In this document: positions 33,915 through 43,433 of the stretch, piece by piece
Position numbering within the stretch: position 1 is the stretch's first letter
Layout: each line of letters starts with the position of its first letter
Assembly: GCA_003140175.1 (NCBI GenBank)
Contig: PLJD01000112.1
Coordinates: 14,532 to 78,531 of the forward strand
Reading direction: 5' to 3'
DNA from: Actinomycetota bacterium
GTDB taxonomy: Bacteria > Actinomycetota > Acidimicrobiia > IMCC26256 > PALSA-555
Length of the DNA: 64,000 bases
The notes under the pieces: model-generated
Databases searched by the model: none
What the model saw: only the letters and a program-made list of their open reading frames with translations
What the model was told of the DNA's origin: nothing
Translations under genes and position numbers: made by a program

Positions 33915-34373
33915 TCACCCGGCGGATGCGCCGAACACGCTCGCGATTTTGGTGATCAGGTCCTGCTCTTCAGGGGTGGTGGACTTGGCCGCGGCTGCGA
34001 CCGCCCTCGCGATATCCATCAGCCAGGCTCGGACCTCGGCGGCCTCGTCGGTGGACAGCTTGTCGAGGGCACGAGCGGCGGGTGCCAGGTCGGCCAGCGC
34101 GTGGTCGACGATCTCCTGGGGAGTTTGGCCCAGGTGTGCCTTGACGTCATGACGGGCCTCGCGGCTCTCGGCTTCGCGTGCGATCTCTCGGATCAAGTCA
34201 TCGGCGGGGCCGCGCTCGGTCGAGTGGGTGGTGGCCCGAGCACTGGCCGCGGCCTCTTTCACGACGGAGATCGGACTGTGCTGGCCGAGCGTGACCAGGG
34301 CCAGGGTCATTCGGAGCGGCGCCTCGGTGAGACCCTTCCACTCATCGTCCGTGAACACTGATCGGTCGGTCAC
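33915..34373 (-). CDS. conserved helical protein, unknown function
   Basis: 152-residue soluble, almost entirely helical protein. It opens FTDDEWKGLTEAPLRMTLALVTLGQHSPIS, has a charged centre (IAREAESREARHDVKAHLG) and closes with EVRAWLMDIARAVAAAAKSTTPEEQDLITKIASVFGA. The pattern recurs in actinobacteria but has no assigned role. GTG at 34373 is preferred because GAGAGGGG lies 6 nt upstream; an ATG at 34430 gives a 19-residue extension. Confidence 0.65.
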   Translation of the reverse strand: MTDRSVFTDDEWKGLTEAPLRMTLALVTLGQHSPISVVKEAAASARATTHSTERGPADDLIREIAREAESREARHDVKAHLGQTPQEIVDHALADLAPAARALDKLSTDEAAEVRAWLMDIARAVAAAAKSTTPEEQDLITKIASVFGASAG

Positions 34374-34584
34374 AACGGCCCCTCTCTCGAGCTCGTCCAC
34401 AGTCTGGCGGATGCTTCCTCCACTGACCATTCAGCCACTGAGCGTTGTGCGCCGGGAGGCCGCGCGTCGGCTCCGGGCGGCCCGAAGGTGGTCAGCCGGT
34501 CAACTCGGAGTGGCTGTGATGGCGATGTGCCATGGTGGTGCGCCCGGGCACTTCCGCCTGGGTGGGGCGGCTCGAGGGCGCGGG

Positions 34585-36078
34585 ATGCGGCCAGGCAGGC
34601 AGAGCGAGCGGAGCCGCCAACGCGTCGTCGCGCGGTGCGCACGGCTGTCCCTGGCCATGATCATCGGTCTCAGCCTCCTGGCGACGCCGACCTCTGCCAC
34701 CGTCTCATCCCACGCCACACAAGGGACGGGGCGGGCAGCGAAGCCGCCCAGGCACTGGGATCCCCGCATCCTCCCGCTGGTCCGGTTCGTGGCGCACGCG
34801 CGGGGACTGAGCTTCAAGCATCCGGTCCCCGTTCACTTTCTGAGCGACGCGGCATTCAACAACGAGAGCAACTCCACTCCGGGGTCGCTGAGCAAGTCCG
34901 ACCGCGCCGAGCTCGCGGCAGGGGCCGGCACGTTGCGCGCGATCGGCTTGGCCCAGGTCGACGGCCAAACCCTCTTCAACGCCCAGAACACCGTCAACTT
35001 AGCCGACACCGACGCCTTTTACGACTCCGACAAGAAGGAGATCTTCGTACGAGGCACTGGTCTTGACCTCTCAACACGCGTCACGATCGCGCACGAGCTC
35101 ACCCACGTACTCCAAGATCAGTACTTCGACCTCAATCGCCTCAACGACACCGCGAACAACCTCGGCAACGAAGCATCTGACGCGATCACGTCCCTCATCG
35201 AAGGTGACGCGGTTCACATCGAGAACGACTATGTGGACTCGCTCAGCCAGAGCCAACAGAACAGCTACGACACCACGAACAATCAGGAAGTAGCGGCCGC
35301 GGAGAGCTCAATCCCCAGCAATGTCCCCGCCATCCTGCAGGCGCTCTCCGAGGCGCCCTACGACGTTGGGCCCACCTTCGTCCAGGCCCTCCTCGACAAT
35401 GGCGACCGGGCGCGCCTCAACGCCGCGTTTGCGAATCCGCCCCGGACCGACGCCGAGATCATCAACCCGTCCCGATACCTTGCGGGGCTCGTGGCACCGC
35501 GACTCGCGACCCCCCGGGTCGCCGTCGGAGAGCGCCGCGTCGGGACGCCGGACTCGCTCGGGGCGGAGGTCTTGTACTTCATGCTGGCCGCCCGCCTCGA
35601 TTCTGTGACCGCGCTCAAGACCGCCGACGCTTGGGCTGCTGACCGGTACGTGCGCTTCGAACAAGCCGGCGTGCAGTGTCTCCGGGACACCTTCGCCGGC
35701 CGGAACGAGGCTGATACCGATGCCCTAGCGAACGCCCTCGCCGCCTGGACGCTTCACGGTCCGAGCGGGGCCGCGACCACCCAGTCCAGCGAAACCCACG
35801 TGACGCTGCGGTCCTGCGACCCCGGTGCCGCCGCCGTCCCTCCGAACTCCCGGATCCTCGACGCGTCCACGACGCTCGCCAACCGAGCTGCGCTGGTCCT
35901 CCAGGCACTCGACGGCGGCCTGAAGCCGTCGACCGCACAGTGCACCGCCGACCGGCTCGTCGCCGATCCGTCCGTCGCGACCTTCCTCAACCTCGACCAG
36001 CCAACCCAACAGCAGATCAACGACTTCAGTACCAAAGCGCAGAACGCGGCCGGCGCCTGTGCCGGGTTGACCTCTTAG
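34585..36078 (+). CDS. secreted HExxH zinc metallopeptidase-like protein
   Basis: 497-residue protein with a basic N terminus and signal/anchor helix (LSLAMIIGLSLLATPTSA, about residues 21-38). The zincin motif IAHELTHVLQDQYF supplies His170, Glu171 and His174; SLIEGDAVHIEN (Glu206) fits the third ligand of a gluzincin-type site. The C-terminal half is Ala-rich and helical with three Cys. It probably acts outside the cell on proteins. ATG at 34585 is chosen from several in-frame starts; frames further upstream overlap the divergent gene. Confidence 0.8.
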   Translation: MRPGRQSERSRQRVVARCARLSLAMIIGLSLLATPTSATVSSHATQGTGRAAKPPRHWDPRILPLVRFVAHARGLSFKHPVPVHFLSDAAFNNESNSTPGSLSKSDRAELAAGAGTLRAIGLAQVDGQTLFNAQNTVNLADTDAFYDSDKKEIFVRGTGLDLSTRVTIAHELTHVLQDQYFDLNRLNDTANNLGNEASDAITSLIEGDAVHIENDYVDSLSQSQQNSYDTTNNQEVAAAESSIPSNVPAILQALSEAPYDVGPTFVQALLDNGDRARLNAAFANPPRTDAEIINPSRYLAGLVAPRLATPRVAVGERRVGTPDSLGAEVLYFMLAARLDSVTALKTADAWAADRYVRFEQAGVQCLRDTFAGRNEADTDALANALAAWTLHGPSGAATTQSSETHVTLRSCDPGAAAVPPNSRILDASTTLANRAALVLQALDGGLKPSTAQCTADRLVADPSVATFLNLDQPTQQQINDFSTKAQNAAGACAGLTS

Positions 36079-36168
36079 CCACCGGCGCGACCTCCAACCA
36101 CGCTCGAGGGAAATCGGTGGGCCGCCGCGGACTCGGCTGCTCGCTCGGATCGCGGGCGAGCCGGTTCC

Positions 36169-36843
36169 TCAGGGCGTGCCCGTCTCGACGATCCCAACAA
36201 TTCCACCGATCACCACCACGACTGCGGCGACCGCTGCCAAAATCACACCGACCCCGACGCTTGCGGACACCCCGCTCGAACTTGATGCGAGGGCGTGCGC
36301 CTTGCTCGAAATGTTGCCGGTGTCGTAGAAGGCAATCCCGGCTGCGACCACCCCGAGGACGGTGGTCAAAATGGCCGCGACCCGGCGCGGCTTCACCAGC
36401 GCGAACAAGAGAACGACGAGACCCGCGAGGATCAGCGTCAAGACCCCATCGCCGTCGGTTCCATTGGTCGTTGCGGTGAAGGGGCCGGCCGAAGCCTTGA
36501 CCCAGGGGAGGAACGAGCCAACCGCCAGTGCGACCGCACCGGCGAGGACCAGAACCTTCACGTGGTTCGTCCACGGCCTCACGGGTGCCTGCGGAAGTGG
36601 CCCGGGGAAAGGTGGGGAGAACGAGGGTGGGGAGAACGAGGGCGGGGAGACGGAGGGTGGGGAGACGGAGGGCGGGGAGAACGAGGACAGGGAGACCGTG
36701 GCGTTGGACGACGGTGGGGGTGGGCTCAGCGGATCGGATGCGGTTTGACCGTCGCGGCTGACGTGATCGGTCCAGGTTGAGCCGTCCCAATACCGGTACT
36801 GGAACCGTCCGGTCGGGTCCGAAAGCCACCCTGGCTGCGTCAT
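36169..36843 (-). CDS. DUF2510 membrane protein with Ser-Pro-Pro repeats
   Basis: 224-residue protein. Residues 1-35 are a DUF2510 module (PGWLSDPTGRFQYRYWDGSTWTDHVSRDG). A proline-rich linker has six tandem Phe/Val-Ser-Pro-Pro units at about residues 48-77, encoded by 15-bp DNA repeats. Four hydrophobic helices follow (about 97-112, 135-151, 156-172 and 196-216). Function is unknown; DUF2510 modules are thought to mediate localisation at the membrane. ATG at 36843. The C-terminal helix is extremely Val/Ala-rich. Confidence 0.8.
   Translation of the reverse strand: MTQPGWLSDPTGRFQYRYWDGSTWTDHVSRDGQTASDPLSPPPPSSNATVSLSSFSPPSVSPPSVSPPSFSPPSFSPPFPGPLPQAPVRPWTNHVKVLVLAGAVALAVGSFLPWVKASAGPFTATTNGTDGDGVLTLILAGLVVLLFALVKPRRVAAILTTVLGVVAAGIAFYDTGNISSKAHALASSSSGVSASVGVGVILAAVAAVVVVIGGIVGIVETGTP
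36611..36699. repeat. tandem 15-bp coding repeats
   Basis: About six 15-bp units alternating GGGGAGAACGAGGGT and GGGGAGACGGAGGGT-like sequence inside the DUF2510 membrane gene, encoding the Ser-Pro-Pro linker. Unit number is likely variable between strains. Confidence 0.8.
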
Positions 36844-37090
36844 CGTCGCCCTCCCACGTCGTGGTGAATCGAGGACCGTAATCCGCCCGCTCGAGGGAGG
36901 AAAGCGGTCGGGGTGGCGGGTCGGCCCTCGACGAGTCCCGCGAGCGACCTCGATCGCGCGAGGTGAACCGGCGACGAGCTGTGACTCGAGACGAAGACGC
37001 CGTCGAGAGATGAACCCTCCCCCGCGTCGTGTCGAGGCCGTGAAGTAGCGTGCGCCGACGTCGTCAAGCCAACACGGAAGTAGGCAGGCC

Positions 37091-37381
37091 ATGAGTTTCG
37101 GCATCATCCATCGTTTCGCAGGCGGAACCCAGGAGCAGTACGCCAACACGGTCAAGGTGGTACATCCCGACGGGGGCGCGAAGCTCCCTGAGGGCCAAAG
37201 CCTTCATGTCGCCGGGGCGACCGACGACGGTTTCCTCGTCGTCGCGATCCACGATTCACAAGCGACCTGGGAGCGGTTCCGCGACACGACGCTCGTCCCG
37301 GGAATGGCCAAGGTCGACAACGGCCTCCCCGGCCCACCCGAGGAGATCACGTTCGAGGTCTACAAGGTCCAAACCGCCTGA
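37091..37381 (+). CDS. small alpha/beta-barrel (ABM-like) protein
   Basis: 96-residue protein: FGIIHRFAGGTQEQYANTVKVVHP, then a strand DGFLVVAIHDSQATWERFRDTTLVPGM, ending EEITFEVYKVQTA. The strand-helix-strand layout with a Trp-centred second helix is that of dimeric alpha/beta-barrel (antibiotic biosynthesis monooxygenase-like) proteins. The catalytic role is uncertain; many such proteins lack enzymatic activity. ATG at 37091. Monocistronic, divergent from the DUF2510 gene. Confidence 0.7.
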   Translation: MSFGIIHRFAGGTQEQYANTVKVVHPDGGAKLPEGQSLHVAGATDDGFLVVAIHDSQATWERFRDTTLVPGMAKVDNGLPGPPEEITFEVYKVQTA

Positions 37382-37675
37382 GTCCCAGCCGAGGGCGAAT
37401 CGTCCCCGCCCGTCGGAGATGCGGGGTTCAGCGGCGACTGGCGAAGCCTTCGTCGTTCGCCGCCTCGATGCGCGGTGCCTCGACGGCGACAGGCGAGCTG
37501 GGACCGCACCCGGCGTGCTCGGAGTCACCGAAACCGGCGCCCCGGATCGGTGATCTGCACGCAACCACCCGCGGCCTCTGGGGTCGTGACGAGGCGCGCT
37601 CCGGGGCGAGAGATGCACCCCACCCGGATGTGCCCGACCGCCGTCTGGCGTGGTGACATACGGGGGGAGGGTCTG

Positions 37676-38365
37676 ATGATCGCGTCCGTTCACGTCGCAG
37701 ATATCGGCGCCCGCTCCGGACTGGCTGCACTCAGGAAGACCCCGAAGCCGGCCTCGACCAGCGGCCTGCGATCCGCCACCGTTGCACTGGCGGCTCCGCT
37801 CCGGGGCTCGGTTCGCCCCGCGCCCGAGCTTGGGCGAGTCGGACTGGTCGCGTTCTGGGATGACGACGACGCACTGGACCGATTTTTGGCCGACCATCCC
37901 CTCGCTGCAACGCTCGCGGCCGGATGGCACGTGCGGCTGACGCCGCTCCGCGCCTGGGGTACCTGGCCAGGGCTCCCGACCGACCTGACGACGTCACGCG
38001 CCATCGAGGACGACGGTCCCGCCGCAGTCCTGACGCTCGGAAGGCTCCGAATCAGCCAAGCGGTGCGCTTCGTGCGAACGAGCGCGAAGGCGGAAGCAGG
38101 CGTTCTGGAAGCCGAAGGCCTCACCTGGGCAACTGGCCTCGGCCGCCCGCCGTTTGTCGCCACGTGTTCGTTGTGGCAGACGGCCCAGGCGGCATCGACC
38201 TATGCCTACGACAACGCCAAGCCGGCGCACTCGAACGCGATCGCTGCCGATCGAGCGAAGCCGTTCCACCACGAGTCCGCCTTCATCCGGTTTCGGCCGT
38301 ACGGGTCCCACGGGAGCCTCGAGGGATCCAACCCGCTCGTCGAGACGTGGATGTCGCCGGCCTGA
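37676..38365 (+). CDS. spheroidene monooxygenase-like (CrtA-like) protein
   Basis: 229-residue protein. The C-terminal half carries the pattern I associate with CrtA-like proteins: FVRTSAKAEAGVLEAEG, GLGRPPFVATCSLWQTAQAASTYAY and ADRAKPFHHESAFIRFRPYG, with His and Tyr residues that could serve a heme site. CrtA proteins oxygenate carotenoids, but no carotenoid genes are nearby, so the true substrate is unknown. ATG at 37676 follows GGGGGGAGGG. Confidence is good for the gene and moderate for the family. Confidence 0.7.
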   Translation: MIASVHVADIGARSGLAALRKTPKPASTSGLRSATVALAAPLRGSVRPAPELGRVGLVAFWDDDDALDRFLADHPLAATLAAGWHVRLTPLRAWGTWPGLPTDLTTSRAIEDDGPAAVLTLGRLRISQAVRFVRTSAKAEAGVLEAEGLTWATGLGRPPFVATCSLWQTAQAASTYAYDNAKPAHSNAIAADRAKPFHHESAFIRFRPYGSHGSLEGSNPLVETWMSPA

Positions 38366-38434
38366 CGGCCGGACAACGGACTGCTCAACACCTCGCGGCA
38401 CGGCGAGGCCGGACGCGGCTCGGTAGCCGTCCGC

Positions 38435-38461
38435 GACTCGCGATCTACCCGACCGCGAGTC
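38435..38461. repeat. 27-nt palindromic repeat, copy 6
   Basis: Arms GACTCGCGATC and GACCGCGAGTC around loop TACCC, between convergent genes. Confidence 0.85.
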
Positions 38462-38506
38462 CCGAGTTCCTGGACTGCCAGGGTGTACCCGCGGTCCAGG
38501 TCAGCA

Positions 38507-40021
38507 CTAGGTGGGACTGATGTCGTCGAGGCGTTGAGCCGCGGTCTCGGGCACGAACGGTAAGAGCAACGCGGCGAGCAGCGACGCCAGCCCGCACAGG
38601 GCGATGGCCGGTCCCAGTCCAACCGGGCCTTCGAGAACCGCGGTGAGGAGGAGACCCGTCACGGATCCAGCCACGCCGCACACCAGGAGGACCCCGCTCG
38701 TCGAGCCGCGCACCTCGGTCGGGAACAGTTCCACGTCCAGCGCTCCCACGGCCACGCCGGCCGACGCCGCCGCCACGATGTAGATCGTCTCGGCCACCCA
38801 CAGCGGCGATCCGCCGATCAGGAAGAACGCCATCAACGACACCGTCGCCACCACCAGGGCCACGACGCCGACCCACCGGCGGCCCCGTGTCTCGGCCAGG
38901 TGGCCGGCCAGCACGATGCCGAGAAAGCCTGGAACACCGGCGGTGAGGGCGCGGAAGCCGGCGACGTCAGCGTTCGAGAAATGATGGATGTGGATCAGAT
39001 AGCGGTTCGTGAGCTGCGTCGACGGCGCGGAGAAGACGCTGAGGAGGAACCCGACCGCGCCGAGCACGAGGAACCGCCGCCCGTAGCGGGTCTCCCGGTC
39101 ACGCAGCCGACGCCGCGCCGGTCGTTCCGACAGGCGGGCATACCGGCGGCTCTCGGGGAGATGCCGGGCCAAGCCGGGGAGCGCGAGGAGCGCGACCGCG
39201 CTGAGAAGGAACATGAGCCGCCACCCGTTGGCGCCAAGGTCAGCCAACGGGAGCAGCACGACCGAGATCCCGAACCCAACCCCCAGGGCGAGCCCAAGCA
39301 TCGACAGGGCGAAGGCGCGGGCACCCTCCGGCGCCTCCTCGATGGCCACGATCGCCGCCACCACCAGCGTGGCCTCAACCAAGCCCCGCACGAGCACTTG
39401 CGACGCGGTGAAGACCGTGAAGTTGGGTGCGAAGGCAGCAGCCGCGTTGGCGACGCAGATTCCGGCCAGCCCATAGAGCAGCAGACGCCGGCGGCCGTAC
39501 CGGTCGGCGAGTGAGCATGCGACCAGGGCGAGGAGCACCCCGATGCGGGTGAGGGCGAGGGCGTAGCTGAGGGCCGCGTCGGAGCGGTGGAAGTCTTGGA
39601 TCACCGCGGAGCCGCTCTGGGTCAGCAGCGATCCGCCGAAGTTGGCGAGGGCACCGACCGCGGCGACCGTGGCGAGGCTGGCCGCCTGGGCGGCGCTGAA
39701 CGGGGCCGGCGGCACCATGAATCGGCGTCGTCGTCGCGGCGGGGCAGCGTCCGCAGGGCCGGCGCGCACTCCAGCCAGCGCGTCGCGCAGGTCCCCGCGA
39801 GCCACCCACCACGCCACGGCGCGGACGAACCAACCAAAGTAGGGGACACGCACCGGTGGCGCGGCGTACAGCTCCAGGATCGACTCGTGCTCATCAACCG
39901 CGCGGACGTCGAACGCAAGCTCGCCGAACCGGCCCCGGCCCAACTCGGCGAGGACCAGCGTCGCGCGCTCCCGCGCTTCGTCGATCGGCACGTCCAGGCT
40001 GACCTGCACGCGCCGGCTCAC
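38507..40021 (-). CDS. MFS transporter with N-terminal cytoplasmic domain
   Basis: 504-residue protein. Residues about 1-105 are soluble: VQVSLDVPIDEARERATLVLAEL, AFDVRAVDEHESILELYAAPPVRV, then a basic linker RRRRRF. The rest is a 12-helix major facilitator with the loop motif DRYGRRRLLLYG after helix 2, LPESRRYARL after helix 6 and ETRGRRWVG after helix 8. The substrate is unknown. GTG at 40021 is chosen; upstream frame is basic and shadow-like. The gene is third on the strand after lnt and the membrane hydrolase but 341 bp away. Confidence 0.85.
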   Translation of the reverse strand: MSRRVQVSLDVPIDEARERATLVLAELGRGRFGELAFDVRAVDEHESILELYAAPPVRVPYFGWFVRAVAWWVARGDLRDALAGVRAGPADAAPPRRRRRFMVPPAPFSAAQAASLATVAAVGALANFGGSLLTQSGSAVIQDFHRSDAALSYALALTRIGVLLALVACSLADRYGRRRLLLYGLAGICVANAAAAFAPNFTVFTASQVLVRGLVEATLVVAAIVAIEEAPEGARAFALSMLGLALGVGFGISVVLLPLADLGANGWRLMFLLSAVALLALPGLARHLPESRRYARLSERPARRRLRDRETRYGRRFLVLGAVGFLLSVFSAPSTQLTNRYLIHIHHFSNADVAGFRALTAGVPGFLGIVLAGHLAETRGRRWVGVVALVVATVSLMAFFLIGGSPLWVAETIYIVAAASAGVAVGALDVELFPTEVRGSTSGVLLVCGVAGSVTGLLLTAVLEGPVGLGPAIALCGLASLLAALLLPFVPETAAQRLDDISPT

Positions 40022-40362
40022 GGGCGGAATGCTCCAGCCGCTCGCGGCCACACCGACCGCAGCGCTGGTGGGTCGTCCCGACCGTGGTCGGCGCGCCACC
40101 CGCTCGTCGTGCGCTGACCCGCGCCGAAGCGTTCCGCCGTCCCGACGCGTCGGTCGATCAACCGCGACGACCCCGACACTGCGGCGGAGGCCGGCCCCGC
40201 AACCGGGTCTCGCCGGCCGACGGAGCCTGGATCTTGAGCCTCGACGGGTCGACGGTCCGCGACCCGCGACCGATCCCAGGGCGAGTCGAGCACCCCACAC
40301 GATCCACTCCGCGGCGCGTCAGCGCGAGGATCTCGATGCCAACCTCGGGGGTGCTCGAACAT
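40022..40362. other. intergenic stretch without a supported gene
   Basis: About 340 bp between two minus-strand genes. Frames are Arg/Pro/Asp-rich and antisense to each other; a frame extending the MFS gene upstream to 40300 has no domain. Presumably holds the MFS promoter. Confidence 0.5.
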
Positions 40363-41940
40363 TCAGCTGCCTGATGGCGGAGCGCCGAAGGCCTCGGTCA
40401 CGTGGGCAAGTTGGCGCACCCAGGACGGGCACGTCCCCGGGTTCGCTCCGTCGAGGAACCGGCTCGCCACGGTCAGCACCGTCGGTGACTTCGGCTGGGA
40501 GCCGTGCGAGACCCACCCGGGACACGCCTCAGCAACTCCGGACGGCCAGCCGGACGGGACAAGGGGGAGATCGAAGCGGGACACGAGCGCCAGCGCGCGC
40601 ACCCGCCCGTCCAGTCGCTGGTCAAACAGCCTCTCGACTGCGCCCGGGGTGGCCAGCAGCTCACGCACCAGCGGCGCGTCGGCGCTGAACGTACTGAAGC
40701 CGGTCGTCTTTCCCAGATGCGTCATGAGTCGCACCGCCTGTCCGCCGACGAACCCGCGCCCGTCCTGGCCGGAGGGGGGGTAGGGAGCAAGCGCAGCGTC
40801 GAAGGGGGCAAGCATCACGAGTGCGTCGACACCCGAGGCGCGAGGGTCGCGTGTTGACAGTCCAGCCCAGGCGATCCACGCCCCCTGAGAATGGGTCAGC
40901 ACGACGACCGGACGGGGCACCGTCGCCAGCTGGGCGAGAAACGTTGCGCGCAGCTGACCGAGCGGACGCTCGGTGTCAGCCTTCGTGTAGGGGGCGCCGT
41001 GACGGATCGGGCAGACCGCGTCGCGCCGTCCCGCGCCGTGCCCGGTGCCGGTATACGAGAAATAGAAGGTCTGGGCACACGAGTACCCGAGCGTGGTTGG
41101 GTCGAGGTGGTAGAGCGCGCCGTCGCCCGACGCGGTGTCGGCACCGGCCACGAGAAACAGCGACCCGGCCGCTCGGGGCGTTGTGCTCGGCGCGCCACCT
41201 CCCGGGACGATGAGGACGGCCGCCACGAGGGCAACGATCACGCCGAGCGTCACCCCGACGGCCACCCACGATGAGACGTGCCGCGTGGGCCGACGGGCAA
41301 GGCGGCCGATGGCCAGCACGGTCAGCAACGCCGAGGGGGGCACCAAAACCACCTGCACCGTTCGACCCGGCTCCCGTACCAGCAGCCCCAGCACCATGAG
41401 CGCGACGAGGTAGACGAACACGACGCCGCCCCGCAGACGTTGGTGGAACGCGATCCCAAGTCCGCGCCGCACCCGCTCGGCACCGGTCCACGGCACCGGC
41501 GCGAGCACCACCAGGGTCACCACCGTGATGATCAGCCCAGCCCACACCAGGTATCCGTACAGCATGGATCGCCCCGAGAAGTCCAGCCCCGCGGCGAGGA
41601 ACGCGGGGACGAGCGCCGCGAGATAGAACCGGAGCGTGAAACCCACCCGCGCTCGGAACGAGCCGAGCATGGCGGCCAGGACCGCGGCTCGGACACCGAC
41701 GGCGAGTACCAGCCCAACGACAAACAGCAGCGGGGAGGGTGCCGAGGCCACCAGCACTCGCACATCCGCGAACAGGTCCAGGGGCGGCAGGGCAACGAGA
41801 TGGGCGAGTCCAGGCCATCGTGGCAGCACCCCCGCGACCGCCAGCAGCATCGAGCCGACGCTGACGAGCGCGAGCGGCCACCAGCGCACTGGCACGGTCG
41901 ACGGCGCGGCCATGGTGTCGGGATCGGCGGTGGCGGTCAT
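40363..41940 (-). CDS. membrane-anchored alpha/beta hydrolase
   Basis: 525-residue two-part protein. The N-terminal half has about seven hydrophobic helices (LALVSVGSMLLAVAGVLP to VGVTLGVIVALVAAVLIVP, residues about 23-265). The C-terminal half is an alpha/beta hydrolase: VVVLTHSQGAWIAWAG supplies the nucleophile Ser, DALVMLAPFDAAL follows, and LAHVTEAFG near the end may supply the His. The hydrolase part should face the outside. It overlaps lnt by 4 nt, so both are co-translated. A lipid, cutinase-like or lipoprotein-related substrate is inferred. Confidence 0.8.
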   Translation of the reverse strand: MTATADPDTMAAPSTVPVRWWPLALVSVGSMLLAVAGVLPRWPGLAHLVALPPLDLFADVRVLVASAPSPLLFVVGLVLAVGVRAAVLAAMLGSFRARVGFTLRFYLAALVPAFLAAGLDFSGRSMLYGYLVWAGLIITVVTLVVLAPVPWTGAERVRRGLGIAFHQRLRGGVVFVYLVALMVLGLLVREPGRTVQVVLVPPSALLTVLAIGRLARRPTRHVSSWVAVGVTLGVIVALVAAVLIVPGGGAPSTTPRAAGSLFLVAGADTASGDGALYHLDPTTLGYSCAQTFYFSYTGTGHGAGRRDAVCPIRHGAPYTKADTERPLGQLRATFLAQLATVPRPVVVLTHSQGAWIAWAGLSTRDPRASGVDALVMLAPFDAALAPYPPSGQDGRGFVGGQAVRLMTHLGKTTGFSTFSADAPLVRELLATPGAVERLFDQRLDGRVRALALVSRFDLPLVPSGWPSGVAEACPGWVSHGSQPKSPTVLTVASRFLDGANPGTCPSWVRQLAHVTEAFGAPPSGS

Positions 41941-43433
41941 CGAGCTGCCGCGACTCGGCGTCGACGCAACTCGACCACGCCCGCCACCAGGGCGGATCCG
42001 AGGAGCAGGGTGAGGGATGCGGCGGGCACCCAATCGCCGTACCGAACGAACAACGTGGTGCCCCGGGTCAGCGGAATCGTGACTGTGTACCGGCCGCGGT
42101 GGCTGGTGTCGAACCACAAGAGCCGGCGTCCTTCGGCGTCGAACGCGGCCGAGACGCCCGTGAGAGCCGCTTGCAGGACGGGGCGACCCGTCTCCACCGC
42201 TCGCACCGCCGCGAGGCTTGCATGCTGCGCGGGCTCCCAGCTGTCTTGGAACGTCGAGTCCGAGGACTGGATGAGGATGAGATCGGCGCCCATTTGGGTG
42301 AGGTGCCGGGTCATATCGGGAAACGCTGACTCGAAGCAGATGAGCGGGCCGATCTTCATCCCCGCGGTCCGGTAGAGAATCAGCTGTCCACCGCGATCGC
42401 GATTCTGCGCGGGAGCTCGGGTGATGAGGTCCACCCAACCGAAGATTGGGCGGAGCGGGATGTACTCCCCGAACGGGACGAGGCGCATCTTGTCGTAGTG
42501 GGCCAGGATCCCATTCGGACCGATGAGCAGCGAGCGCTTCAAGAGCCCACTGCTCCCCGCCGTCGCGTCGACATTGGCAACCACATCGGCGCCGACGGCC
42601 TTGGACGTCTCGGACATGGTTCGCAAGTACTTGAGATCACGTTGCGGATCGAGGCCCACGCTGCTCTCGCCCCAGACGACCAGATCAACATGTCCGCGCG
42701 GGATGGCGAGGGTGGCGCGGTTGCTGGCCTGAAATCGAGCCGCGACGGGACGGATGACCCCGGGTTGGACTCCAGCGACCCGCACGGTGCGCACCGTGGT
42801 GGGATCTCGACGCAGGAGCGCGTAGGCGGGGCCGACGGCGACGATTCCGGCCGTCGCGATCAACGCGCCGAGTCGTAGCCGGGCCCGGGCCCGGGGAAGG
42901 ACCGCGGTGGTCATGGCCACGTTCACCGCGGCCAGGACGAAACTGACCGCCCAGATGCCACCGACCGCGGCGAGCGAGAGTTCGGGTAGGTCGTTCCACT
43001 GCGTCGACCCGAGGAGCCCGAACGGGCCGCCGAGCCGATCCCAAGACCAGACGAACTCCGCCGCGACCCAAGCGCTCGGCATCAACACCAGTGCCAGGGC
43101 AAATCTGGAGGTCGAGAGCGGCGGCCGCAATAGGAACCATCCCAAGAGACCCCACGGGACGAGGAACGCCCCGAGGAACAGGCCGATGGGCACGACGAAG
43201 GGCCCGACGTTGGGAATGACCCAGTAGTGCACCGCGACCACGAACCCTGCGGCCCCGAGCCAGGTCCGCCACGCGGCGTCCCTCCCCGACGGTGCCGCGC
43301 GGATGAGCAACAGGAGCGGGACGAGGCCGATGAACCCCAGCCACCACTGGTTGGCCTCGGGAAACGCGAGCACCGGCAGTGCTCCGGCCAGCAGCGCCTC
43401 GCCGCGTCCGAGCCAACGCCGCCGGGGTTTCAC
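41937..43433 (-). CDS. lnt: apolipoprotein N-acyltransferase
   Basis: 498-residue membrane enzyme adding the third acyl chain to lipoproteins. The N-terminal half has about six transmembrane helices, including FPEANQWWLGFIGLVPLLLL. The C-terminal half is a carbon-nitrogen-hydrolase domain with Glu in LVVWGESSVG, Lys in YDKMRLVPFGEYIPLR and Cys in GPLICFESAFPD, the Lnt triad. Length is normal. It is first in an operon with the membrane hydrolase (4-nt overlap). Lnt is found in many mycolata and other actinobacteria. Confidence 0.93.
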   Translation of the reverse strand: MKPRRRWLGRGEALLAGALPVLAFPEANQWWLGFIGLVPLLLLIRAAPSGRDAAWRTWLGAAGFVVAVHYWVIPNVGPFVVPIGLFLGAFLVPWGLLGWFLLRPPLSTSRFALALVLMPSAWVAAEFVWSWDRLGGPFGLLGSTQWNDLPELSLAAVGGIWAVSFVLAAVNVAMTTAVLPRARARLRLGALIATAGIVAVGPAYALLRRDPTTVRTVRVAGVQPGVIRPVAARFQASNRATLAIPRGHVDLVVWGESSVGLDPQRDLKYLRTMSETSKAVGADVVANVDATAGSSGLLKRSLLIGPNGILAHYDKMRLVPFGEYIPLRPIFGWVDLITRAPAQNRDRGGQLILYRTAGMKIGPLICFESAFPDMTRHLTQMGADLILIQSSDSTFQDSWEPAQHASLAAVRAVETGRPVLQAALTGVSAAFDAEGRRLLWFDTSHRGRYTVTIPLTRGTTLFVRYGDWVPAASLTLLLGSALVAGVVELRRRRVAAAR

